Below are positions 23,351 through 32,713 of a DNA stretch of 64,000 nt, one piece after another. The position numbers and the translations under genes were made by a program. The notes beneath the pieces are model-generated. The model saw nothing but the letters and a program-made list of their open reading frames with translations. It did not search any database and was not told where the DNA came from. Position 1 is the stretch's first letter, and every line of letters begins with the position of its first letter. Source of the DNA: Bryopsis sp. KO-2023 (lineage: Eukaryota; Chlorophyta; Ulvophyceae; Bryopsidales; Bryopsidaceae); contig BSYQ01000005.1 of the NCBI GenBank assembly GCA_030272585.1, positions 186,001 through 250,000 of the forward strand. Direction: 5' to 3'.

Positions 23351-23455
23351 TAACATCCCATCGGATGATTCATTTTGATTCTATTTTTTTTTTGGTTTTC
23401 CCCCCCCCTTCCCCCCCCTCCCCCCTTTCCCCATTGAATCACCCCCCCCCTCCAA

Positions 23456-26400
23456 TCAACCCCGCTCTTCACACCAGCCCGATAAAAGTGAAAGCTCGGT
23501 GACGTGATCATCGGATAACCGTGACCTTCTAGAACGCACTATGTGTCCCAGTTTTGAGAACGCACGCTCACTAGCAGCTGAGCTGCTTGGGACAGCAAGA
23601 TACCGACGAGCCAACTCACTGACTATCGGAAGTCGACTTTTATTTTCCCGCCACCACACCAGGGGTTCACTACACTTGCCCATATTCTGTCTCTCACCCA
23701 GAAATCTGTCTATTTCATGCAAAGCCAAGGTCCTGTCACCCCCACCACCACCGTCATCGCTGTCATCGCTGCACAAGACTGTGCTCATGTTCCCTTTTCT
23801 TTTTTTGGTTTGTGTGGCTTGGACGGTGATCTCCCCCTTCTCGATCAGATCACGTGCATGATCCGAAAGCAGTATCCTGAGGTGCCTCAGCATGGAGGAC
23901 TTGTGGAAGAGGAGTCTCTCAGGGCCAAACCGGAGCATCCCCTGGGGAGCAGGAAAATCAGCTTGGTTGTCGGGCAGCAGTTGCAAAAACAGGTACGCTT
24001 CTTGGAGGGATCGCCACCGCACTGACACATCCATAAGAGCGCACAACATCCAGGCCAGCCCGAGCTGCGGGTCGCTCCATTCCTTCTCCAGCTTGTCCAC
24101 CATGGCATACACAATTGGCGACAGCGCCTGGATGTTCGGTGGGGGGGATCTCCCCTCCTTCACGGCCTCCACATTTGTTCTGATCCAGTCTTTCCAAAAA
24201 CTGTGGATCCTCGCGAACGTCAGGACCACCCTCCCGCTTGTCACTGTTTTCGATGCCTCCAATCTAAAACAAGACATCACATTGAATGAATACTTGATAA
24301 ATAACGGGCTGCAGTTCAGTTTGTTATTCCCTGTTTTTTCTTTTGTCGTTTTGTTCACACTACTTGAAAAATCATACATCTTCTCAATAATCAAGTTTTT
24401 TGTTTGGTTTTTTTTCTGCAATGTTGTACTTACAGGTGTGTGGCATCCCTCGCAACTTTCAGCAACTCCAACAGGCTCTCCAGCAGCGTCCACTGCCGTG
24501 GTGTTATTTCACGGTGCTCATCCCCCTCCCCATGTTGCTCAGCTAGCAATCGATCGATTGCTGGCCTGAGCCTCACGGCTCTCTGGAGCATGATGAAGGT
24601 GCTGTTCCACCGTGTGCTCACGATCGTGGGGAGTTGCAGCACCCTAGGTTTTCTTGGTGGGGGTGCCGGCTGCGATGATGGTGCACCAGACTGTTGCGAA
24701 GGGCCACCAGCCTGTTGAGAAGGGCCAACCACTTCCACATCCATGGTCTCTGCCGTGCCCTCTCCCTGCAGATCACACAACACTTGTCACCTCACAGACA
24801 TGCATTGAAATCGATTGGAACACAACATGTCAATGATAGTGAAAATTTGTTCGACCGTAAAAAACCGTAAAAAACCGTAAACACCGTAAAACACCGTAAA
24901 CACCGTAAACACCGTAAAAAAACCGTAAAAAACCGTAAAAAACCCGTAAAACACCCGTAAAACACCCGTAAAAAACCGTAAAACACCGTAAAACACCGTA
25001 AAAAACCGGAAAAAACCGGAACCGGACCAAAATTTTGGAAAAAAAAATACAACTCAATAATCACCTGTGATGTCAGATCTTCCACAGCAGCAGCAGCAGC
25101 AGCAGCTGCAGCAATATCATCAAGATCCTGACTGGTGGGACCCTGCAGCCAAACAACACCCAAAACAAGCCATTTAGATGTCAGAAAAAATTCAACTTAT
25201 AACAAGAAGCAAGCAGCAACACAGAAAAAGGGAAGTGAATGGAAGCAACAGAAAATAAAGGAGAGTTTATCCACCTGTGGCGCCATATCCTGTGCATCCT
25301 CCAGCGAGTCCTCGCTTTCCTCCTCCCCGAGGTCCGCCGGCATGTACTCCACCTCCCCCCCCTCCCCCCCTTCCCCCCCTTCCCCCCTTTCCCACATCTC
25401 TACCTGAGCCTGACTGAACTTAGTTTTAAAAGTAGAGGAGCGCCGTACATGGGCTGCTACCCCTTTCAACACATCTATTGCCTCTAGTAGTAAGGCCGTG
25501 TGTTTATTGACCCTCCCAATAACGCCTATATGCCCTAAGCCCAGCTGCACCACATTGTGGAGCATGTGCAAGGAGCACCTGAGCCAGTCAAATTCTAATT
25601 CTTCTTGAAGGGCCTTCCTAATATTCGATCCACAATCTGAAATTATGGTCGGCCTCATTTCTCCTAACTGAGCTGACCCCCCAAAGTACCCCTGAAGCAG
25701 TTTTGGAATTTCCACCGAAAGAACCTCTGCGGTTATGCTTGTATACTCTAACCTATGCGATCCTAATGTCCTAGTCTGCAAAACCCACTCTGTATCTACC
25801 CAGCTGCATGTGAATGTTATATATTCACATGAAGTCCTACTCTTCCACAGGTCGGTCGTAAAAGCGGTTACCTTCCATGGGACGGACCTCGTCAACCTTT
25901 CCATCTCGCTCTTGTAGACAGAACTGATCTCGCGCTTTATGGTTTTGGGATCCACTTTTGGGCATTTGGGTTCAAGCACCCTGGCGAACTCGAGGAAGGC
26001 TGGAGTGCATGGAGTCCCAAAAGGAAGGGAGTCCCTCGCCACCCACTTTGCCGCTTCCCTGACGAACCTCTTGTATCCGGCACTGCCGGCTTGGTAGCGC
26101 ACATTCTGTACATCACACATGCACATCAGCACCACATGCAGTCCCCCAAAATTCAGGCTGGAAATTCCAGCATCCAGCAACACAACAACACATGCAGTCC
26201 CCCAAAATTCAGGCTGGAAATTCCAGCATCCAGCAACACAACAACACATGCAGTCCCCCAAAAATCAGGCTGGAAATTCCAGCATCCAGCAACACAACAA
26301 CACATGCATTAACATCACAAGCAATCACAAACCTACCCGGTGTAGAGACTTGGATATCAGCGTCTCGGATGGGTCCTCGCTTGACTTCCCCCCCTTTCCT

Positions 26401-26874
26401 GGCTTCAAATGGCCTGCTGCTGCCATTTTCGACGTCCATTCTTCTAATGGGAAGTCCTTCCCATCCTTCGCAGCATCATCGATCCACCCCTTGGCAGTGG
26501 TGAGGACATCATGGTCTTTCACACCATGCCTCCCAGAGCAGTGGGACTTGAGGCCACTGTAGGACCCCTTGGCTGCAGACATCCACACCAAAATAAAAAA
26601 CTACTCCAGAAATATTAACCCAGAAAAAGAAAAAAAAAAAAAATACAAAATACTTACACCAAGAGCACATGTGTCCGCACAGCAAACACTTCAGCTTGAC
26701 CAGCCTGTCCTCTTTTTTCTTCCCCTTTTCTCCTTTTACATAGGCCTCCCACGAGCCGTCGTCGAGCTGCACCACCAGGGTCGCCAGCGGTGCGTAGTCG
26801 ACAGGACGCAACCCCGCATCCTTTCTGACCTCGCCCATCAACTGAACATCCGACGTCGCCGACATACTGAACAC
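23456..26874 (-). CDS. hAT transposase, 6 exons, 833 aa
   Basis: It cuts and pastes the surrounding element. Exons (minus): 26658-26874, 26337-26572, 25275-26105, 25065-25142, 24434-24765, 23456-24263. All introns are GT-AG and every junction keeps phase. Domains: a BED-type zinc finger split over exons 1-2 (CLLC near residue 63, HCSGRH near 82); a catalytic core with the first Asp in FTTDLW (about 235), the second in IISDCGSN (about 307) and CSLHMLHNVV after it; the conserved TRWNSTFIML (about 500); and the C-terminal dimerisation block WWRENKSRLPIVSELAR, with the catalytic Glu in SSSAASERAFS (about 797). The size is normal for the family. Ala and Gly-Glu runs in exons 3-4 come from microsatellites. 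The start is the first ATG of the exon 1 frame. No damage is visible. Confidence 0.92.
24854..25026. repeat. Intronic ACCGTAAA array in the hAT transposase gene
   Basis: About eighteen head-to-tail units of ACCGTAAA with length variation (ACCGTAAAACACC, ACCCGTAAAAC) fill the intron between exons 4 and 5. The complement TTTACGGT is the element's own subterminal motif. Confidence 0.85.
26135..26302. repeat. Three tandem 56-bp repeats in a hAT intron
   Basis: Units start at 26135, 26191 and 26247 (CATGCAGTCCCCCAAAA...) and are nearly identical. They lie in the intron between exons 2 and 3 (26106-26336). Confidence 0.9.
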
Positions 26875-26992
26875 ACTCCGGAAAAAAACGAAAACACACC
26901 GCGAGACAGTAGAAAACCAAAGGAGAAACTAGCGATGGGAGAGTGGCTAGGTTATAAGGGAGGTTGCGTACGACGGGACAGCTTCCCACCGT

Positions 26993-27315
26993 AACTCCTC
27001 TTTACGGTGGAACGGACTCCGGTTTGCGGTTTACGGTGTTACGGTCACGTGATTACGGCGCTACGGTGGATGATTTACGGTGCTACGGTTGTTGATTTAC
27101 GGTGAGTTTACGGCATGCTCCGGTGTACGGTGATAACCGAACCGTAAATCCGTCATTTCATGCTCCGGACCGCCGTAATGACGCCGTAGTACTACGGATA
27201 ACATTTACGGTGGTCCGGTTCCGAGCACGAAAACCACTCCGGTCCGGACCGGAGTGACCGTAACCGTAAGTGACCGGAGTGAGGTTACGGTACGGTTTAC
27301 GGTACCGTAACCGTA
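26993..27315. repeat. hAT right subterminal TTACGGT array
   Basis: Many TTTACGGT, GCTACGGT and CCGTAA units in both orientations next to the right terminal repeat, mirroring the left end. Confidence 0.85.
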
Positions 27316-27337
27316 AAGTCCTATCTCTGGTCCTGGA

Positions 27338-28306
27338 GATGGTGGTGGTGGAGGTGGCGGAGGAGGCGGACCTCCTGGTCCCCCAGGTGGGGTCCCAGAT
27401 TTTATGGGCTATGCACGTCCAGAAAATCGTTTGCTTCACATTCCCAATGCGGTCAAATTCCCGATGCCGAAACCGTATACTGGCGCTGGAAATCGCTGGA
27501 TTCGGGATTGGCAGGCAGAACTCACCAACTTCTGTAAAGTTTATGATTTGGATGAGTCTGTTTGGCTTAAAGTATTCCGCACAAATCTCTCTGGTTCAGC
27601 CGCCACATGGCGGAATATGCAAGAGATGCGGATTCGGGAAGGAGTTCGTCCGATGTTCCAGGACTGGGTACAACTTGTGGAAGAGTTAGCTATTGCTTTT
27701 GAACCTACAAGAATGTCCGATGTTTCGCGTAGGAAGCTGCGGAAACTTCAACAAACAGGGACTGTTCGTTCCTACATTAACGCATTTCGGGATCTCATAC
27801 TCAGAATTCCGAATATAACGGAGGAGGAGCAGTACTTGACGTTTGTTGACGGACTACGGCCCCAGATCCGACATCAAGTTGTTACAATGGTGACAGAAGG
27901 AGTGGAAGCGGCGATAGTCACTGCCGAAAGAATCGATTCGTTGGGTAGCCAATCTCAAAACAACCGCGGACGTGGTCGCGGACGAGGGCGATGGAACTGG
28001 AATTGGAAAAACAAGCCCAAAGCTGATCAGAACCAGCAAATGCAAGGTCAGCAACCGCAACCACCACCTCCACCCCAAGATCAAAATCAGCAAATGGGAG
28101 GAGGCAACAGAGGTGGCGGCGGCCGTGGCCGCGGAAGAGGCGGAAGACGAGGTGGCGGACGAAATCGAGGTGGTGGCGGAAGGCAGCAACAAGGCGGAGC
28201 TAGAGGCGGAGGCGCATGTTACATTTGCGGTGAAGTGGGTCATGGCTTTGGAAAATGTCCTAAAGGCCCAACTTTTCAAAAATGGCTAAAAGATCACGCC
28301 GCATAG
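27338..28306 (+). CDS. Gag capsid and zinc-knuckle part right of the hAT
   Basis: Right of the hAT the Gag frame continues with a glycine-rich start. It then carries a retrotransposon Gag capsid domain (WIRDWQAELTNFCKVYDLDE ... RRKLRKLQQTGTVRSYINAF), an Arg-Gly-rich nucleic-acid binding stretch, and one CCHC knuckle (CYICGEVGHGFGKC) before the stop. It overlaps the start of Pol by 25 bases in another frame. In this family Pol is usually made by a ribosomal frameshift or other read-through at such overlaps; I see no obvious slippery heptamer. Confidence 0.85.
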   Translation, partial: DGGGGGGGGGGPPGPPGGVPDFMGYARPENRLLHIPNAVKFPMPKPYTGAGNRWIRDWQAELTNFCKVYDLDESVWLKVFRTNLSGSAATWRNMQEMRIREGVRPMFQDWVQLVEELAIAFEPTRMSDVSRRKLRKLQQTGTVRSYINAFRDLILRIPNITEEEQYLTFVDGLRPQIRHQVVTMVTEGVEAAIVTAERIDSLGSQSQNNRGRGRGRGRWNWNWKNKPKADQNQQMQGQQPQPPPPPQDQNQQMGGGNRGGGGRGRGRGGRRGGGRNRGGGGRQQQGGARGGGACYICGEVGHGFGKCPKGPTFQKWLKDHAA

Positions 28307-31300
28307 AGGAGACTTCACTCCATGCGGCCAGAAGAAAAAGAGCCAGACGCCGAAGATATAGACATCGCAGACGTCAGAAGCTCCGGGAGTCACGAGCAAG
28401 AGAACGAGAGGGGAATAAAAAGACCGAGAAAGAGTCAAAAAGAAATCCCGCCCAGAGGGCTGAAAATCCGCTGATGAGTACAAAACTTGGTGACAAAGAG
28501 CGGATGGATGATTCAAGTACGGTCATCCTAAGCACTTCCGGCAGAGAGTTGGCGGAAAGTGTTGGTTCAGTACATGAAGACTCTGGAAGTTCCTCCGGAG
28601 ATAGCAACCTGGAATCTATCCCGCCTTGTGGAGAGAAACAGGCTTCGGAAGGAAGTGTAAAAAGTTTAGACCGGACCAGCCCAAGGGTTCCGTCTGACGC
28701 CGATGCAAGGGGGGCATCGGACAGAAAGAAACAACCAGGGGTTGAAGGTGGGGATTACCTTCAAGACAGTTTTAACCCGCTGGTAAATAATCACCACCTT
28801 AAGTTCATGGGATATGAGCTTAAGGGGCGGATAGGGGGAGTTTCAATCTCCGCTTATTTGGACTGTGGAGCTACGGAAAATTATGTAGCGCAGAAACTTG
28901 TGGATCATTTGGGGTTAGAGTTCTCCTCGTGTAATAAGACTGTTTCATTAGCCAACGGGTCTGTTTGCAATGTGGACAAACGATGCGGAAACATCAATAT
29001 GCAGTTGGGCGGATACAAAACCCAGTTTTCTGCGGATGTTTTTCCTCATCTCACATATGACATCGTGTTAGGGTTACCGTGGCTCATCGCCAATAACCCG
29101 TCCATAAACTTTGCACAGGGAACTATCAACATTCGCCAAGGTCAAGGTTGGATAACAGTACCGGTAAAGGAAAGACCGACTGATTATCTTCAACTTGCGA
29201 ATGAAACCACACCTCTCATCACCCACAAGAAGATATTCCGCTACATCAAGAAGCAAACTGAAGCCACAGATAGTTTGGCTTACTTGGTGGTGGTGCGTGA
29301 ATCTGACCCCACGGATAGCAATCACTTGATGCAATATCCGTATGAAGGGGTAACCGTTGATAGCCTTCAAACTTCAGCGGGCACCAACACACCACAAGAG
29401 ACGGAGGTACCGAAGTTGCTGCATGATCAGATGCATCCGGATATCCGCTCTGTGGTGGAGGAATATAGCCACATTTTTCCAAAAGATCTCCCACCTGGCA
29501 TACCTCCAGTCCGCAAGGGTCATGAATTTAAGATCGACCTTGAGGATGAGAGTATGAGCCCAATCCACCGTCCCCTGTACAAACTTTCTCCGGCTGAATT
29601 GGATGAAGTTCGGACACAAGTGGATTATCTCCTCGAGCAACGGAAGATTAGGCCGTCAGAGAGTCCCTGGGGAGCCCCCATACTCTTTGTCCCTAAGAAA
29701 GACGGCGGACTGCGGATGTGTGTTGATTACAGATGGATCAACCACTACACCATCAAAAACCGCTATCCACTTCCGCTCCCCGAAGAGTTAATGGACCGGC
29801 TCGCTAAAGCGAAGATCTACACCAAGATCGACCTCCGCTCGGGCTACTGGCAATTTCCAGTCCGGCCAAAGGATACCCCAAAAACTGCATTCCGCACACG
29901 ATACGGGCATTTCGAGTTCCTCGTTTGTCCCTTCGGAATGTCCAACTGTCCGGCCCAGTTTCAAACTATGGTGCAGGATTTGTTGGGGGAGTTTTTGGAC
30001 CACTTTGTGGTTGTGTTCATTGACGACATTCTGGTGTTTTCCAATTCAGTGGAAGAACATGTCGATCATTTGAAACAGGTATTCGAGCGGTTACACAAAC
30101 ACAAGCTCTACGCGAAAGCGAGCAAGTGTGAAGTGGGGGTCAGCGAGACCGATTATCTGGGATATCATTTGTCAGGGAAAGGCCTGCAACCAATGAGTGA
30201 TAAAGTGCGGGCTATTCAAGAATGGAAGGAGTTGAGCTCAGTTGGGGATGTGCGAAGTTTTCTGGGCATGGTATCTTACTATCGTAAGTTTATACCAGAG
30301 TTTGCGCGGATTGCAGGACCCTTACATGATCTGATCAAAAAGAATCATGTGTGGACATGGGGGCCTATTCAGCGCGAAGCCTTCAGCAAACTCAAGCAAA
30401 AGATCACCCGCACCCCCATACTTCTCCTACCCGATCCGCTTCTTAGGTACACCGTAATAACGGACGCATCAGGAACTGCATATGGAGCAGTTCTGTGTCA
30501 GGACCATGGAAAGGGGCTACAGCCAATAGCCTACCTTTCAAGACGATTAAAACCAGCTGAGACACGATATTCCGCATATGAGCGGGAGCTGGGGGCTGTA
30601 GCATATGCGCTCAGCCAATGGCGGCATTACCTCGAAGGAGCGCCTGGGGAGGTTACGGTTATGACAGACCATCAACCGATAACCCACTTCATGACCCAAG
30701 CTAAAATGTCGCGGACACAATCCCGATGGTATACGTCAGGGTATTTCGATTCCATCGATCCAAAAATCGTCTATGTGCCTGGTAAAGCCAATGTACTGGC
30801 GGATGCGTTATCCCGAAGCCTTCCTGATTCACAGGATCAAATTCATGCTTTGTCCGCCTGGGTGGTGGATGAAGCGGATGCATGGAAGACCGCTATTGCA
30901 GCAGATCAAAAACTGCAGGCGGAAGTCACGAAAATTCAAGCGGGTAAACCCACGAAACTTTCGTTCGAGGATGGCTGGTTGTACTATCAAGCCACTCCCA
31001 CCTCAGACAAAGTACTAGTGGTTCCAAATGGATACCGGAAAAAGGTTATGGGGGAGTTCCATGATGTTCCGAGCGCTGGACACGCAGGTGCCGCCCGGAC
31101 ATCGGATGTGCTACAGCGATACTACTGGTGGAAAGGAGTTGGAAAGGATGTCCAAGCATACGTGCGGACATGCCCTGTCTGTCAGCGGACAAAAGCTGAT
31201 ACGACGAAGCAGAAAGGGCTTCTGCAACCACTCCCAATACCGACAACAAAGTGGGAACAAATCACCACTGACCTCGTGACTGATTTACCAAAGTCACGTG

Positions 31301-32391
31301 GGTTCACCGCCATCGCGGTATTTGTTGATCGGTTAACCAAGTACGTTCGCTTCGCACCCTGCACTAAGGAAATAACAGCCCCGGAATATGCTAAGTTGTT
31401 TGTGGACAAAATATACAAACACTATGGCCTCCCCAAAGTGATAATTTCCGATCGAGACCCCAGATTCACAAGTTCCTTCTGGCGGTCTTTATTTTCACTT
31501 CTGGGAACCCAACTCCGAATGAGCACAGCCTACCACCCACAAACAGATGGGCAGTCAGAGGTTACTATTCGGGTGTTGGAAGACTTTTTGCGGCCTTATG
31601 TGGAGCGGTATCCAGACCGCTGGGTTGATTTCTTGGCGACAGCGGAATTTGCTGCCAACAACTCCCGCAATGTGTCAACCGGCTATGCCCCAGCACACTT
31701 GTTGTATGGGCAGCATATGGGACAAATTACCGTGCAGAAAAAGTTAACGGCGAAAGAAGAGTCCGAAATGGCAACCGAAATGGTGAAACGAATGGACGAG
31801 CAACTGCAGCAGGCAAAGCAGCAGTATGCAACCGCACAAGAGCGGATGTGTGTCCAAGCGAACAAACGGCGGCGGGAAGTAATCTTCAAAGAAGGGGATG
31901 AAGTTTTGGTGCGGAGTACATTTATTCCGCTGCAATCCTTGCAAAAGATCCCACCAAAAATCCGCCGGAGGTTTGTCGGGCCATTCAAAGTGGACAAAGC
32001 GATATCCACAGTCGCTTATCGCCTGCAACTACCACCCCATTGGACTATTCATTCTACCTTCCATGTCTCCAAGCTGAAGGCATACAACCGCTTGTCAAAA
32101 GATGATGAGCGGGAGGTGGAACCTCCCGAAGGGGAGTTGGTGGATGGCGCCATTGAATATGAGGTCGAGCGTATTCTGCGGGATCGAGGCACACCCAACC
32201 GTCGGGAGTACTTGATTCTGTGGAAGGGCTATGATTTGATGGAAGCCACCTGGGAGCCAGAAGCCCACCTGGCCAATGCCAGCGATATCTTGGCAGAGTA
32301 TCTCAGAAACCGCACGCGCTTGCCGACCAAAGAGGAAATCCGCTCTAAGCGGGAAGAAAGGCGGACAAGGCGGCGGAAACAACCTCTTTAG
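28282..32391 (+). CDS. Chromovirus Pol polyprotein ORF (1369 aa)
   Basis: One ORF with a basic N-terminal linker; a protease-like domain (SAYLDCGATENYV, about residue 190); reverse transcriptase (YTKIDLRSGYWQF, VVFIDDILVF); RNase H (VITDASGTAYGAVL); an HHCC zinc domain (CPVCQRTK); an integrase core; and a chromodomain near the end (YEVERILRDRG ... LWKGYDLMEATWEPEAHL). Frames and order are those of a chromovirus. It is clearly a different lineage from the minus-strand element at 12762, with different LTRs and much divergence, though motif order is the same. Confidence 0.92.
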   Translation: MAKRSRRIEETSLHAARRKRARRRRYRHRRRQKLRESRAREREGNKKTEKESKRNPAQRAENPLMSTKLGDKERMDDSSTVILSTSGRELAESVGSVHEDSGSSSGDSNLESIPPCGEKQASEGSVKSLDRTSPRVPSDADARGASDRKKQPGVEGGDYLQDSFNPLVNNHHLKFMGYELKGRIGGVSISAYLDCGATENYVAQKLVDHLGLEFSSCNKTVSLANGSVCNVDKRCGNINMQLGGYKTQFSADVFPHLTYDIVLGLPWLIANNPSINFAQGTINIRQGQGWITVPVKERPTDYLQLANETTPLITHKKIFRYIKKQTEATDSLAYLVVVRESDPTDSNHLMQYPYEGVTVDSLQTSAGTNTPQETEVPKLLHDQMHPDIRSVVEEYSHIFPKDLPPGIPPVRKGHEFKIDLEDESMSPIHRPLYKLSPAELDEVRTQVDYLLEQRKIRPSESPWGAPILFVPKKDGGLRMCVDYRWINHYTIKNRYPLPLPEELMDRLAKAKIYTKIDLRSGYWQFPVRPKDTPKTAFRTRYGHFEFLVCPFGMSNCPAQFQTMVQDLLGEFLDHFVVVFIDDILVFSNSVEEHVDHLKQVFERLHKHKLYAKASKCEVGVSETDYLGYHLSGKGLQPMSDKVRAIQEWKELSSVGDVRSFLGMVSYYRKFIPEFARIAGPLHDLIKKNHVWTWGPIQREAFSKLKQKITRTPILLLPDPLLRYTVITDASGTAYGAVLCQDHGKGLQPIAYLSRRLKPAETRYSAYERELGAVAYALSQWRHYLEGAPGEVTVMTDHQPITHFMTQAKMSRTQSRWYTSGYFDSIDPKIVYVPGKANVLADALSRSLPDSQDQIHALSAWVVDEADAWKTAIAADQKLQAEVTKIQAGKPTKLSFEDGWLYYQATPTSDKVLVVPNGYRKKVMGEFHDVPSAGHAGAARTSDVLQRYYWWKGVGKDVQAYVRTCPVCQRTKADTTKQKGLLQPLPIPTTKWEQITTDLVTDLPKSRGFTAIAVFVDRLTKYVRFAPCTKEITAPEYAKLFVDKIYKHYGLPKVIISDRDPRFTSSFWRSLFSLLGTQLRMSTAYHPQTDGQSEVTIRVLEDFLRPYVERYPDRWVDFLATAEFAANNSRNVSTGYAPAHLLYGQHMGQITVQKKLTAKEESEMATEMVKRMDEQLQQAKQQYATAQERMCVQANKRRREVIFKEGDEVLVRSTFIPLQSLQKIPPKIRRRFVGPFKVDKAISTVAYRLQLPPHWTIHSTFHVSKLKAYNRLSKDDEREVEPPEGELVDGAIEYEVERILRDRGTPNRREYLILWKGYDLMEATWEPEAHLANASDILAEYLRNRTRLPTKEEIRSKREERRTRRRKQPL

Positions 32392-32713
32392 ATGATACAG
32401 GTTGATATGGGGAAGGGAACGATGGTTGATGTGTTGGTATCAGTTCACCCATAATCAAATACATCTAAGAGCGAGCTATAGAGAGCTGAGTCAAGATAGC
32501 GAGGGTAATATCAAAGCGGGCTAGAACCTTGGATGAGACGACACTCAATAGAGGAAGTCTTCCATCAGTGACAAGTGAGTGACTCTATCACTTGTATAAA
32601 CTAGCTAGGCTGCAACCCTCCAGCCCTATTTCGTCAAAAGTTTACGCCGAGCGCACTGAACCTTCAGAAGCAACCGCCACCAGAGCAAAACCTTAAAAAG
32701 CATTTGCATAAAA
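32392..32713 (+). other. Spacer between Pol and the 3' coding region
   Basis: About 320 bases without a recognised gene, inside the LTR element. It may serve as leader for a separate 3' transcript, but no splice acceptor stands out. Confidence 0.4.

Larger units (their letters stand above)
22340..27329 (-). mobile_element. hAT DNA transposon, 4990 bp, apparently intact, nested in Gag
   Basis: Terminal inverted repeats of 14 bp, CAGAGATAGGACTT at 22340-22353 and its complement at 27316-27329, fit the hAT CAGRG start. An 8-bp target duplication flanks it. Both subterminal regions are crowded with TTACGGT/CCGGTT motifs. The interior carries one spliced transposase gene on the minus strand whose six exons join in phase, and a long minisatellite near the left end. 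Everything needed for autonomous transposition appears present. The insertion is younger than the LTR element it sits in. Confidence 0.95.
22332..27337. repeat. 8-bp target duplication GTCCTGGA around the hAT
   Basis: GTCCTGGA stands at 22332-22339 and again at 27330-27337, directly outside the hAT terminal inverted repeats. An 8-bp duplication is the hAT superfamily hallmark. Confidence 0.95.
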
